NCBI GenBank assembly: GCA_037176725.1
Contig: JAZBRS010000037.1
Span: 13,534,001 to 13,598,000 of the forward strand
Length of the DNA: 64,000 nt
Origin: Posidonia oceanica
Lineage: Eukaryota; Streptophyta; Magnoliopsida; Alismatales; Posidoniaceae
Reading direction: 5' to 3'
A program made the position numbers and the translations under genes. Below the pieces are notes generated by a model that did not search any database, was not told the DNA's origin, and was given only the letters and a program-made list of their open reading frames with translations. Each line of letters opens with the position of its first letter. Position 1 is the stretch's first letter. Positions 10,757 to 22,306 of this stretch are shown in pieces.

Positions 10757-13183
10757 TCAGCAACCTCGGGAGGGAGGTGCTGGGTTCGCTCCTACGCTGC
10801 TGATGCTGTCGGCGAGGTCCACTGTTGGCAGTGCGGGGAGCACTGGGGCTACTGGAGCTGCTGACAGCAGTGTAGGGAGCACTGGAGCTGCAAAAGTTGG
10901 AGGAGGAACTAACCTGGACGACGCTGCAACTAGGCTTGCTATCGACGCTGCCGTTGCTTCTCCAAGCATCCCTCGGACGAGACAGGAAAGGCAGGAAAAG
11001 GGGATTGCGCCGATGAGATCAGAAGAAACCAGCGGGGCAGAGCTGGACTCAGAAAAGTCTGGTGTAGACCCCCGAGGTTCCGGCAGCTGCGAAACCTACA
11101 GTGCGAGTGCAAGTGCAGGTGTATGTGCAAGTGCTGGCTCCTGCTCGTCAACGTTGATGATCCTACGATCGATCAGACGCTGAACGGCATCCCGGAGAGT
11201 GAGGCAGTTGTCCGTCGAGTGCCTAGTGGCCCGATGGAAACTATAGAACTGATCCGTATCATGCCACCACGAAGAGGAGTTTGGTGACGGACGGACAGCC
11301 GGGAGTCTCAGGAGCGACTCAACTTGAGGGAAGATGAGGCTTAGTGGTTTGGGCAGAGGTGTGTAATCACACTCAGCCCAACGAGGTCGTCTTTGCCCTG
11401 GATGGAGTCCTTGCCGAGCGGGTGCGACGTGATGCACGGGCTTGACGATGGGAGTGTATAAAGTGGGTGCATAGTTAGGTACGTGCTCTAGCGGAAAAGG
11501 GTCTGGCTGACTCTCTGCATAGGCAAGCTCTTCGGGAGAATCAATGCATGCTTCGGAGTACTGGTCGGAGCAGTCAGGAGCGGAGTTGCTGCTGTTGTTG
11601 TTGCGGCGATTGCTGGAGGTGTCTGCCTGCCTAGCCATTGCAGAAAGTGCGGGGAAATGCCCACTTCGCAGCGAGCTTTCCACACGGGCGCCAGCCCTGA
11701 TCAGCGATGCAAAGCTAGTGTTGTGCTGAATGCAAAGCAGAGTCCCAGTCGCTGGCTGCGCTCCCTTGATGATCATCTCGATAGAATCCTGCTCGAAGGG
11801 TCTATCTTTGACCTGGGCGGCTAAGGAGCGCCAGCGACCGACATACTCCCCGAATGGCTCTTGGGCCCTCTACCAGATGGCAACTAGATCCTCCCTCTTA
11901 GGGATCAGGTCAAGGTTGAAAGCATACTGCTCAAGGAAGGCCTGAGAAAGATCAGTCCAAGTTTGAACCGCAGCCATGTCAAAGGAAGTGAACCACTTGA
12001 GCGCGAGCCCGGTCAAACTCTTCTAAAACAGGCGGATAAGAAGCCTTTCATCAACCTGAAGCTGAGCAAGGTCCCCGCAGTACATTTTCAAATGCAAGAT
12101 GGGACAACCTTTACCATTGTATTTATCGAAGACCGGGATGTGGAACTTCGAAGAGAGTGCGGCCTCAGGAAAGAGACAGAGGTCGCGAAACTGGTAAGAC
12201 TGGTGGTCCTTGCCCTGCACTAGACGTAGTGCTTTCTCCAGAACGTCCATCATGTCATTGATGGGGTCTGGATTGGCTGCCATAGGGGATGGTGCAGCAG
12301 GGGTAGGGACCACATACGCCATCTAGGTCGCACTGAGGTGCTCCTCCGGATCCACCATCGCGTCGCCTGGTGGCGCGACGTGATGGCCAGCGTATCCGTG
12401 CGGTGGTGCTGTGTAGGCAGGAAAGCATGCTGGTGTTTGAACCTGATGCAAGGAGGATGGATAAATAATATGATGTGTAGTGGAAGGTGCAGAGTGTTGG
12501 AGCAATAGTTGCTACGTAGGCGCGGTGCCAGGCAGCGAGCCGGTGGGATACTGTGCTCCAACCAGCCCGAAGGACTGATCACCAGGTGGCGGAGTTGCAT
12601 GCAATGCATGGTGCTGTGCAGAAGCAGGAGACAGATGCCGCGCCCCCATCACTGGAGTAGTGTGTAGCTGGGGCGATGGTTTGGGTGGGAGTGCAGTGTG
12701 TGTAGAAGCAGCCCGCAAAGGAACCTCAAGGACAACAGGAACACAAGAGGGGCGAACCGATAGAGCCATACCCTACAATGTTTGGGCAAGCTCCATCAGG
12801 TGCCGATACCGCACTTTAGGGGACCCGTCAGTGGGAACACTGAGTTGCAGGACCAGCGGGGGGCTGGATTCAAGAGGTCGGGAACCTAGGGTAAAGGTTG
12901 CTGCAGCAGAAGGGATGTCAGGAGCAGCATAGCCCTGGGACGGAGGGGTCAGAGGTGCCTCCGGAGCGCGAGGGGCGGTCATCGAGATAGACTCGGCGAT
13001 CGGATCCGGAGGGGCGCATGTCTGCCAATGCCCCTCAGCAAACTGAGGTGCCCCAGACACCTGAGGGTGGAATCCTGGTGTCATAGAGGGCACAGAGTGA
13101 GTGGCAGCGAAATCCGGAGGGACCCAAGTGGTAAACCCCTCCGAGTCAACAGAAAAGTGGAGCTCACCAGCAGACTAGGCCAT
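10757..13183 (-). pseudogene. Gag pseudogene of Tat/Ogre element C
   Basis: A single minus-strand frame runs from a conserved ATG at 13183 to a TGA at 10757, about 808 codons, without any frameshift but with seven in-frame TAG codons (at 13175, 12773, 12512, 12323, 12023, 11870 and 11096). The product would match the gag part of element A along its length. It has a Pro-rich N-terminal part, a retrotransposon gag core (PVFDKYNGKG...YCGDLAQLQVDERLLIRLF...EPFGEYVGRW) and a short FHRATRHST-x-NC block near the C-terminal end. In A the corresponding block, CxxHxxxxHxxxxC, resembles a zinc knuckle; here its first Cys is replaced (YSFH). At four or more positions the TAG replaces a CAG present in A. 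The ORF after 11096 has no counterpart in A. It is a dead gene decayed by point mutations. Confidence 0.85.
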
Positions 13184-14294
13184 CGCTGACCAAGTCTGAG
13201 TGAGGGAAGGCTGCGACGAGGAAACGAAGATGCAAGGCCTAATGGGGAGCTACTGCTGGAAGCGACGAATAGCTCAGAGATAGAGGAGGGACGCTCAGGG
13301 TCCGGGCAACGGATCCCGCACCTACCTGCAAAAGCGACAAGGGCGTCAGAGGTTGAATACAAGAAAGAGTTATTAGGGGTGGCATGAATGGCACATGTGC
13401 AGATGAATGTCCTAATATGCGCTCTCTCACGATTCCTAAGTAGATGACCTACTAGGACGCACTCATGGGTGATGGGATTTATTGACTCCAGGTCAGAAAA
13501 AAGTGGGTCCTCGTCTGAATCCTGGCCCAAAGCTTAGGCAGTAACGGGGTGGTGCGTTGGTGGCCTCAACCCTGCCGAAGCATGGGTGGTACCCTCCACT
13601 AGCACCGACACGACCCCTGATAAGGGGGGACAGACCGACTGACTTGCACCATGCCAAAGCAGTGGGGCAAGAGGCCGGAACCAACCCTCGCAGACTATGG
13701 GTGGACTTAGGAGAGAGGATGCATGCTTTCTAGTATGAATCAAACATGCGAAATGCTTTAAAGTGTTTTACTTGCGTTTTATTGAACCAAAAGGGGGAAA
13801 TTGCAAGTTATTGGCTCTAGTTGTGCTTAAATGTTATTGCTTGGCTTTATTGTAGCTTTTAGATTAAGCAAAGGGGAGCAAGCATGTTTCTACTATCCTA
13901 GGCATGGCATAAGCATGAATGGGAGAGAAACAGGAAGTCATGGCATACAATCAATCACACAACAAAACAAAAGGCATGTGCATGGCATGTGCAAGTGTTT
14001 GTGGACATGATAGTGAAAGGAAAACACTTATCATATCAAAAGGAGTATATACAAGGCATGTGTGTGTGTAGTGGCATAGCAAGTGTGTAAAACAAAGCAT
14101 TCACCACCCAAAAGTAGGTATTATTGCCAAGCAAGTATTTAGGCATGCATAATACAGGAAATAAAGCAAGGATAGGCAAATGAATAAAGAATGTAAAGAC
14201 AGAGCAGGTAATAAAGCATGTAAGCAAGCAAGGCAAGCAAAAGATGCAAAATCCAAGCGGCGAGGAAGCCAAAAACGAAAGCCAGAGTCGGGTT
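13184..14294 (-). other. 5' leader of element C
   Basis: Untranslated leader between primer site and gag. The segment 13520-13720 is closely similar to 58690-58900 in the leader of A (shared GGTGGTGCGTTGGTGGCC and GGGGGGACAGACCGACTGAC), which shows conserved noncoding sequence upstream of gag in this lineage. No upstream ORF of note. Confidence 0.6.
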
Positions 14295-14306
14295 TCTCCA
14301 GCGGGG
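14295..14306 (-). other. Decayed primer-site-like motif in C (outermost)
   Basis: TCTCCAGCGGGG resembles the tRNA-Arg 3' end TCCCCAGCGGAG. It is followed by about 150 bp that resemble the start of a Tat LTR (CGCTGCCATAGCTCG, then AACTCGACTCGAAAATACTG), and preceded by the same AAGCAAGCAAGGCAAGC leader motif as the other two sites. It looks like a relic of an earlier primer-site/LTR border. Confidence 0.4.
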
Positions 14307-14554
14307 TTTCTGCTGTCCTGTGACCGTTTCCTGCGCCCGATCACGACAGGTCTCGCACGCTGCCATAGCTCGTGATGCGATCATGTCGTGAGAGAGAGAG
14401 GGGGGTCGCAATTAGCAGTGAATCTGGGGAGAAAACTCGACTCGAAAATACTGAAAAAAACGCAAAGAAGGAGAAGAGCAGGCAAGGCAAGGCAAACAAA
14501 GAAATGCAAAATCCAAACAGCGAGAAAGCCGAAAACGAAAGCCAAAGTCTAGTC

Positions 14555-14572
14555 GCCCCAGCAGAGTCGCCA
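14555..14572 (-). other. Second primer-site-like motif in C
   Basis: GCCCCAGCAGAGTCGCCA has two differences from the tRNA-Arg(ACG) 3' end. It is followed by an ACTGTG border similar to the true LTR edge, then by a short LTR-like piece. The preceding 70 bp repeat the leader segment found before the true primer site. Confidence 0.5.
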
Positions 14573-14698
14573 CTGTGCGACTAGCTGGGAATCAACACAG
14601 ACAAGCGAGCAAGCAAACAAGGCAGACAAAAGTACAAAGGCAAACAAAGATGCAAAATGCAAGTGAGCGAAAGCCAAAGTGAAAGCTGGAGTGCAATC

Positions 14699-14716
14699 TC
14701 CCCAGCGGAGTCACCA
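14699..14716 (-). other. tRNA-Arg primer binding site of element C
   Basis: The plus strand reads TCCCCAGCGGAGTCACCA, which is the 3' end of plant tRNA-Arg(ACG) including CCA with one change (A for G in GTCGCCA). On the minus strand it is the primer site, one base from the LTR edge at 14718. tRNA-Arg priming is known for Ogre/Tat elements. Confidence 0.85.
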
Positions 14717-15394
14717 CTGTAGTAATCCCAATGTCCGGATCGTCCAAGCACCCTGCCAAAGCTGACGTGCACTGATCGAAATCAGGTTCACTATTAGCAG
14801 GTGTATCCAAGAAGGAAGACTTGACTCGAAAACACCAAAAAAGGGGACAAAGAGAAAGAAAAAGAAAATATAAGGCAAATCAGAGTCGCCACCGTGTCTA
14901 TTAAGTCAGGAGACAAGGAAAATCGAGGAAATGCGTGAATAAACACGCAAAACCAAGCAAAAGATGCAATGCAATGCAAAGCTAAAGAAATGATATGCAA
15001 TGGGATGCAAATGATGTAACTCATGCCTAGGATAAGGGCAATATGGTCATTACGGGCCATGAGAAAGGGTCAGGACTCCTGTTACGTGCGGGGAAGGTGT
15101 TAGGCACCCCCGACATGCCTAAGAATCGGTCTTTCTAGGCTTACGCTCGCATATGCAGGGAAATGCATACTTTGGATGCCTAAGTGCCATGAATGCCTAA
15201 TTAGATGTTCAAATATGTGCTCTAAGTGATGAAATGCGTGCAGGGAATTAAACGTGCAATCTACATGCTCAACAACGCTGTCAATGTTCCGAACAAGGTG
15301 TGCCCTGGTTTGTGAGAACTCCAAACAGTAAGCATCACTGCCCTAATGCAAATGCAAGCGATAAAACAAAACAGCGGTAAAACCATACACATGC

Positions 15395-15600
15395 AAGCGA
15401 CACGCAAAGGAAAACAATAGCAAACACACAAAACGGTGCGAGAAACGAAAGCAAGCACGTAAAACAGTGCAACAGCAAGCGAAAAGGAAAGCAGGCACGC
15501 AAAACAGTGCAAAAACAAGCGAAAACAGATGCTGGCACGTAAAACGATGCAAATGCGAGAAAAAACAGATGCTGGCACGCAAAACGATGCATGCAATGCA
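15395..15600. repeat. 30-bp minisatellite in LTR of C
   Basis: About seven units of an approximately 30-bp repeat with the core GCACGCAAAACGGTGCAA. Because the unit is a multiple of three, both strands show open frames made of repeats (for example many FACLxV-type repeats), which are not genes. Confidence 0.75.
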
Positions 15601-15779
15601 AATGAAGGAGCAATGGGTGCTGTGCAGTGTTCGGATGGACTTATCTTGAGAATCTGAGGCCTGATATGAGATAACTTTGGTTAGAATGAAAGATCATTCA
15701 ACCAGGAAGACCTGGATAGTTAGATCGTGGAAATCCGACGGTCCGATCAAAAGTTATTTAGGTTTCAAGTCAAAAGGCT

Positions 15780-17240
15780 CAAGGGCCAGAAAAGGTATGG
15801 GTCTAAGTGCAAATAGTCCCTAAGGGTGTGCAGAACTGGGTGCATGCATGCAGAAGTGCTGAGGATGCTTGAATGGATGCATGGGTGCAATGTTCATTGA
15901 TATGGGAGTGCAAATGCATGTAGAAAGGCAATGCAGGGACCTAAGTGTAATTTAGAAAAACTACAGGAGCCTACATGCAAAATGTCCCTAAGTGTGTCCA
16001 AAACAGTGCAAATGTATGCAAGAATGTTAATGCAATAGTGCATGAGCTAAATGCAATGTTAATTAGGATGAATGCATGCAAAAATGCAAGAAAAGGACCT
16101 AAATGCAGTTTTATAAACTTACAAGGCCTAAATGCAATGCAAAGAAAGCATGCAAACTTGAAAAAGTTGGAAAACATGGACCTATGTGCGATTTCAAAAA
16201 ACTGTTGGGCTTTTTAACAATGCAATATGGTTTGAAATACAACTAACATAGCATTTAAATACATGGAGGACTAAAATGCAAATAAAACAAGTTTTAGGAC
16301 CAAACAGCAATGCAATATGGTTTACAACTTGATTTAAATGATATGATGAATGCAGATTGGACTGGTATGCAATTATGGCATTTTTCTGGATTTTTCTGCA
16401 ATGCAATATGGTTTAAAATGGAAATTAAATGAAATCCACAACAAAGCAGGCCTAATGTGCAAATAAAGCATATTTTTGGGTTTTCTAGCAATGCAATATA
16501 GTTTAAATGCTGATTTAAATGAAATGCATGAATTGTGGAGGACTGATATGTAAATAAAATAAATACAGGGGCTAAAGTGCAATGTAATAAGGTAAACATG
16601 AAATTTAAATGATATGAATGCATGAACTAATGACTGATGTGCAAATAAAGTAAGTACAGGGGCTAAAATGTAATGCAGTAAGATTTAAAACAAAATTTAA
16701 ATGCTTTTCAATCAACCATAGGACCCGAAAGTAAATAAAATAAAAGACAGGGTCTAAAATGCAATGTCATAAGGAAAACATGTGATTTAAATGATTTTTA
16801 ATAACTGAAGGTGGACTAAAGTGCAAATAAAACTAAACAGAGGGCTTAAATGCAATGTGATATGATAAAATGCAGATTAAATAATTTCTATGTATCAACA
16901 GAGGACTCAAGTGTAAATAAAATAAATTGCTGGAGTTAAATATAATGTAATAAGATAAAAACAAGCATTTAAATGATATTAATCAACTACAGGACTTGAA
17001 TGTAATAAAAATAAATTGCTAGACTGAAAATAAATGGCATCAAACATTTTAAAACTACAGCAGGACTGAAATGTAATAAAAATAAATAACAGAAGTTAAA
17101 TGTAATGCAATAAAGTTTAATTCAAACATTAAATAAAACTTAAACTACAGCTGGACCTAAATGTAATAAAAATAAATTAACAGAACTAAATGCAATACAA
17201 TGCAAACTTAATAAGTTAAAAAAAAAATCAAAACCTAACC
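15780..17240. repeat. Degenerate ATGCAA-rich tandem array in LTR of C
   Basis: Diverged units of roughly 100-120 bp share the blocks TGCAATGCAATATGGTTT, ATTTAAATGAT and GGACTAAAATGCAAATAAA. The array lies on the U5 side of the GC-rich zone, as in B and A. There is no coding capacity. Confidence 0.65.
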
Positions 17241-19559
17241 TAATGCAAATATAAAAAGATGGATGCACAGTAGTGGCCGCTGCTCGTCGGGGAGGAGGCT
17301 CTACGTCGGCGCTCTAGGGGTCAGCGCAGCGCGGGCGGAGCTCAGGGAGGTACGGCGGAGGTGCGGCGAGGTCCGATGAAGTGGCGGGCGGTCTGGAGAG
17401 GCGGAGTGACTAGTTGCACTGGCGACGTCGCCGGGGAAGAAGGAGGCTACCAGCGAGGTCCGAAACATGCCATAGAGCTCGAAATGCCCAAAAAAAGATA
17501 TGGGGAGCAAGAGGGGAGTGAGGCGAAGCTGGTGGAGGAGCTTGTTACCTGTTGGAGCGTGCGAGGACGTCCGGCGAGGTCGGGTGGGTTCTGTGATGGT
17601 GCTGCGACGCGGAGAAGGCTCCGGAGGCGGCGGTGGCAAGCAGGATGGATCAGAGTGAGATAGTGGAGGTGCGGAGGAGGTCTGGGAGGCGACGGCCGGC
17701 CTTCTCCTCCCTTCTACACGTTGATGGCCGGAGTGGGTGCACAGGACGATAATTCTCTCTCCTCTCTCTCTCTGTGGCTCTCACCGGAGGTGGCTCATGT
17801 AGGTGGCTTTCTGGAGGCTTCGTGAAGGTGGGAAGGAGTGTTGAGGGTGGAGAGTGCGCAAGGAAGAGGAGGTGGCCGGAGGTTTGGGTTCTGGTTTTCT
17901 CTCCTCTCTCTTCTCTTCCTCCTCTCTCTCTACTGGCTTCTGTGGGTGCGTTTGTTGTGGGTTCTGGGTGTGAGGGAGTGAGTATTCTGGGTGCCGACCC
18001 TTGGGAAATTCTAGGTGGGTTGGTTTTGTTCTCCTCCCTCCTCTCTGGTCTGTGTCTGGAGTGGTTTTTTCTTGGTCTTCCTACCACCGATGGCAGGGCA
18101 TGGAGGTGGAATGGTGGTCTTGGTCTTCGGCCATAGGGCATGGTTGGTTGTTAGGAGATGGCTGAGAAGTCTTGGTGGTGAGCTCATGGTTTGAAAAAAA
18201 GGAGGGAGGCTGTGTCATTAGCTGCTGTGAGAGGGAGAAGAGAAGGAGGAAGAAGAAGAAGGATGAAGGTGGGCTGGGCCAAGGACGAAAAAAAGAATAA
18301 AAAAGAAAAAGAAGAGGAAGGGGAGTAGGTCGGGCCTGAGAGGTGAAGAAAAGAAGAAGAAATAAAAGAGAAAGGAAAGAAGGAGGAAAAGAAGGAGAAA
18401 AAGAAAGAGAAGAAAAAGAAAGGGAATTTGGGTTTTGGTTTTTAAAGTTGGATTTGTTTTAGAATTTTAAGTAATTGTTGTTTTTTTTAGTTTTCCTTTT
18501 AATTGTTCTTTTAAGTTTGTTAATAGTTTTTTAAGTTTTTTCTTTTTTTAGTTGTTTTAATTGTTTGAATTTTTCTTTTGATTTTAGGTTTGTCTTTTGA
18601 TTTTAAGTTTTTCCTTTCAATTTTAAGTCTGTTAATTGTCTTTAAGTTTTTCTTTTTGATTTTAAGTTTGTCAATTGTTTTTAAGTTTGTTTTTATTAAT
18701 TATTAAGTTTTTCTTTTGATTATTTTTAAGTTTGTTTTAATTGCTTTTTAAGTTTTTCTTTTGATTATTTTTAAGTTTTCAATTGTTTTTCTCAAGTTTA
18801 AGTTTTAATTGTTTTTAAATTGTTTTAACTATTTTAGATCGTTTTTTAAGTCTTTTGGTTTGTTTTAATTTAATTTTAAGTCCTTTAAATTGTTCTAATT
18901 GTTTTTTAAGTTTGTTTAACTTGTTTTTAAGTTTTTTTTTAAATGGTTTTAGTTTGGATTTTCTTTTTAAATTATTTTTTTTAAGTGTTTTGATTTGCTT
19001 TTTGATTGTTTTAAGTTTTGAAATTTGCTTTGATTGTTTTTAAGTCTTAGAATTTGTTTTAATTTGTTTTTAAATTAGATTTTCTTTTGAATTGTTTTTT
19101 AAGTGTTTGATTTATTTTTCTAGTTGGATTTTTCTCTTTAATTGTTTTAAGGAGTGTTGAATGCGGGCTGATGATGAATTTGAAGAAGGAGGATAATGAG
19201 GAGAGAGAAAAGGATAATGAGGAGAGATAAGAAGGATAATGACTTAGATTTGGAGGGGTTTTGTGTGAGTGTGTGACCTAGGGTTTCTAAGGTTTGACCT
19301 AGGGTTTAAAATAGGATTTTGAGAGGATTTTAAATGGGATTTTGGGTTTAGGGTTTGGAAAAAGGATTTAGGGTTTTGGTTTAGGGAATGGATTTGGTTT
19401 GAGTTTAGGGTTTAGGTTTGGTTTAGGGTTTAGGGTTTAGGGCTTAGGGTTTTGGATGGGTTTTGGGGTTTAGGGTTTTGGATGGGTTTTGGTGTTTGGG
19501 AGAGAACCACCAGAGAGAGAGAAAGAGCCAATTTAGCCTATCAAAATGGAGTGTCAACA

Positions 19560-20944
19560 CGTATCTGCGTCCAATGTTGGACACTGCACAGGCTGCGTGC
19601 AAGACTTGTTTTCTAGAACTTGAGTTTCTAGGATGTGTTTGATATTGTTTCGGTCTTGTTGTTGTTATGGGATTTAATATCTTGTCCTGGTTTGTGTGTG
19701 GTCTCTTCTAGGTGGATTTGATGACCAGAAGATGTGATTTTCACTTCAACTCTTGATGTGGACATTGTTTTGAGCTGAGCACTGGTTCGATCGACCATAG
19801 CAATCAGCACACCGGACAAGGGCTCAGATTCCCGATTCGGTCGACCGAACCAATTCTATCTGCCGAACCTGGCCCCTGAACTCATTTTGAGTAGCTTTTC
19901 AGTATGTTTCTGATTTATTAATTAATGATAATTAGTTTATTGGTTTCATGGAGGTTTTGGCGATATAAAAGTGATTTGGAAATGGTTTTTGGAAAAATAT
20001 TTTAAAAAGGAATTGCATAAGTATGCAAATGATTAGGAAAGTGGCTTCTGATGTTTTCTATTTCTGGAGACCAAGAGGCTGTAGGTAAGTGTTCGTTGGA
20101 TCCGAGTGGTATGATACTCTTGGATTGTCGTTCACGAGGCCGAAGTTGAGGTCCAGGAACTATGATGTCAAGGAAAATCACAGCAGCGGACCCAGGGGGT
20201 ATGAAACCTCTGTGTAGCTGGGTGTGACGTCCGATGATGAGGTTCCAGAGCCAATTGGCTTGAGGGTCGTGTTGCCATGACCAAGAAGTGTGAAACTCTT
20301 GGATGGTTGGACACGACTGACTAGGCTGAGGCATGAGGGTTGAGGTGCTGACTGGACATGGCAGTTTTGTGGCTACGGACATAGAAGGTATGAGACTCCT
20401 GTGTTGCTGGGCATACCCCACCATCCGGGCACCGAGGCCATGACTTGTGGTGCGCTGGTAGGGTTCGGGGTGAAAGAGTACCCAGATAGCCCAAGGTCTG
20501 GGGTGAAAGATTCCTCTAGTGGCCCTAGAGTGGTGTTGGCAGGGTCTAGGGTGAAAGAGTCTCCAGGTGGCCTAGGACTTAGGACAATGATATAGGTGTA
20601 TCCTGTGTGTTTGGTTGTCCAGAGAGGACTTTAAGGGTTCGTGGTGCACGAATCCGAAGCAGGGAACTCCTGCACAGGGTGGTTCTATCGCGGTAGTGCA
20701 GTGCGGGTTTCGACTGCTTGTGGCCGGGTGTTGTTTGCTCGGCGTCGGGCCTCAACACATTGTTGAGGAGTCCTCTAGGTGCAGCTGGTTTGCTAGTGCA
20801 TATAGGAAGGAGTCACTTTGCCACACATCACAGGTTCTAGTGAGTGAAACATTTAGTTTATTCGCAGTTAATTGTGCTTGTAGAATTTGCTCAGATTTGT
20901 TATAGAATTAGTGTTGATAAAAAAAAAGGGTTTGGGATGCTACA
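19560..20944. mobile_element. LTR unit F, right part
   Basis: Starts at the outer border of element C and ends in TTTGGGATGCTACA, a typical LTR end, followed by the GAAAT duplication. Its first 800 bp repeat what is also found at about 4545-5338, including the hairpin cassette. The most likely reading is that F once had two LTRs, C inserted into the right one, and a later deletion removed everything between the middle of the left LTR and the inside of C's 3' LTR. No primer site follows 20944, so it is an outer LTR end. Confidence 0.6.
19832..19870. repeat. Hairpin cassette in right copy of F
   Basis: CCGATTCGGTCGACCGAACC followed by TCTGCCGAACCTGG is the counterpart of 4812-4853. The inner palindrome TTCGGTCGACCGAA is kept while the outer arms have diverged. 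Confidence 0.6.
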
Positions 20945-20949
20945 GAAAT
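20945..20949. repeat. Target site duplication GAAAT, right side of LTR unit F
   Basis: Identical to 3094-3098. Joining the two flanks gives continuous AT-rich host DNA (20945-21001 is the remaining host piece before LTR G). Confidence 0.7.
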
Positions 20950-21001
20950 CCTTTTCAATATTAATAGAATTTCATTTCTGACAAATCCAAAAATCCCCAT
21001 C

Positions 21002-22306
21002 TGTAACGCCAGTAAATTCGTTTGCCCTCTTAATTGACTGGTTTATCGAATTTAGCAGGGATGGGTGTTATTGGCGACATTTGAGCTAGATAGTCAAGCT
21101 GGAATTCTAGGACAAGCACTGTTACTGGCACGTGGCTCTGGCTCATTCCTGTAGCACAGTGCCCTGTTTCAGTAATCTAGTGGTTGCTCGTGGTTCTAGC
21201 GTCACAGCTTGGTTTTGGGTTGTGGCTCTATGCCCGCGACTGGTTTCCCACTTCCTCTTTCTTCTTTTCCTCTTCTCCTCCTTACCCTTCTCCTTATTCT
21301 TCTTCTTCTCCCTTCTCTTCTTCCCCTTATAAGAGAGGAAACGAGAGAGAGAGAGAGAGGGAAAGATGGAGGCCGAGAGTGTGAGGGAGGGAGAGATGGA
21401 GGCCGTGGAGGGGAGCTCATCGCCGTGCTACCGCCATCGTCGCCGCCAGGAGGAGGAGGTCTGGAGCAGCTTGTGGAGGAGGAGGTGCACCGCTGCCGCT
21501 GCTCGCCACCGCATGTCACCGATGAAAGGTACACACTCCTTAGGCTTTCTCTTTGATTTATGGAAGTGATTATAAGACCATAATAGTGTGAATGATGTGG
21601 TGGTATGCTCGGGAGGATTTATTGAGCATTTATGGGGGATTTATGCATGTTTATGGTAGGGGTTGGTTTTTTGGATGAATAGTGTATGTTTGCTTTGATT
21701 TGTGATTTCTTACGATCCACTCAACGGATCATCGTGTTGCTTGTCCCAAATGGTAGATCGCTTCGATATCTTCATTTGGGTATATGGTTTGCTAGTTTTG
21801 GTCTGAGTTTGCAGGTGATTTGGGTTTTGGGTCGAAATGGGGTTTTCCTGTCTGTCCCTGTTTCAACATGCTGTTTTGGTTCAGTATGCCGAACTTACTC
21901 CTGGATGTACTCTTGAGCCCTGATTCGGTCGACCAAAATTGTTCGGTCTGTCGAATCAGGTGTCTGTTGTGGTGTCTAGTCTCTGGTCCGGTCGACCAAA
22001 CATTTTCGGTCTGCCGGACTAGACCTTGACCCTATTCCTTGAGTGCTTTTGAGTTGGGCTTTGGGGTAGTTTTATATGGTAAGTTCCTAGATTCCCCTCG
22101 TAGGTACTTAGGGATATGAACGATTAGGATAATCATTAGAATGATATAGGAAATGCCTAAAATGAATTAGCAAGATCCCCTAGGCATTGTGCTTAGTATA
22201 AAAGCCTATAGAACTTAGAAATACTAAGTTCTCCTTTTAATGGTTTAGTTGGCCACCAGGGTTGATAATTAACCCTAGGTTTTGTTATGAATTAGTGTTT
22301 GGTTGA
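21002..22306. mobile_element. LTR G, related to F, interrupted
   Basis: Starts TGTAACGCC, a typical gypsy LTR start, 57 bp after the end of F. It shares with F a block GGTACACAC-CCTTAGG after a purine-rich stretch (21540 here, 3760 in F) and the GGTCGACC hairpin cassettes. It has no coding sequence; the repeats at 21240-21400 are CTT/GA-rich. The right end is not reached, because the LTR of Tat element E begins at 22307. Whether G is a solo LTR or a full element cannot be told from this window. Confidence 0.45.
21919..22026. repeat. Two hairpin cassettes in tandem in LTR G
   Basis: Cassette 1 has arms CCTGATTCG/CGAATCAGG. Cassette 2, about 60 bp further, has arms TGGTCCGG/CCGGACTA. Both keep the inner GGTCGACCAAA and TTCGGTCTG blocks. 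The arms differ between cassettes in a way that keeps them paired. Confidence 0.6.

Larger units (their letters stand above)
5333..19559 (-). mobile_element. Tat/Ogre-type Ty3/gypsy element C, pol-less and damaged
   Basis: On the minus strand the order is 5' LTR (14718-19559), tRNA-Arg primer site (14699-14716), leader, gag pseudogene (10757-13183), a long 3' region with hairpin repeats, polypurine tract (6929-6943) and a truncated 3' LTR (5333-6928). No protease, RT, RNase H or integrase is present, so it is a non-autonomous or deleted member of the same lineage as A and B. It sits inside LTR unit F. The right border TGTCAACA at 19552-19559 is intact. The left border is lost by a deletion ending in microhomology. 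LTR divergence over the shared 1.6 kb is roughly 1.5-2 percent by eye, so C is older than A. Confidence 0.85.
14718..19559 (-). mobile_element. 5' LTR of element C (4842 bp)
   Basis: The LTR is bounded by TGTAGTAATCCC at 14718 and TGTCAACA at 19552-19559. From left (U5 side) to right (U3 side) the zones are: a conserved 160-bp end with an internal AGAGTCGCCA motif at 14882-14891; a 30-bp minisatellite (15395-15600); a degenerate ATGCAA-rich array (15780-17240); a GC-rich, CpG-rich zone (about 17270-18180); a purine tract (18190-18430); a T-rich zone (18430-19150); and TTTAGGG motifs (19402-19450). The same order is found in the LTRs of B and A. The sequence after 19559 is LTR unit F, so this is the outer 5' end. 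Confidence 0.85.
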
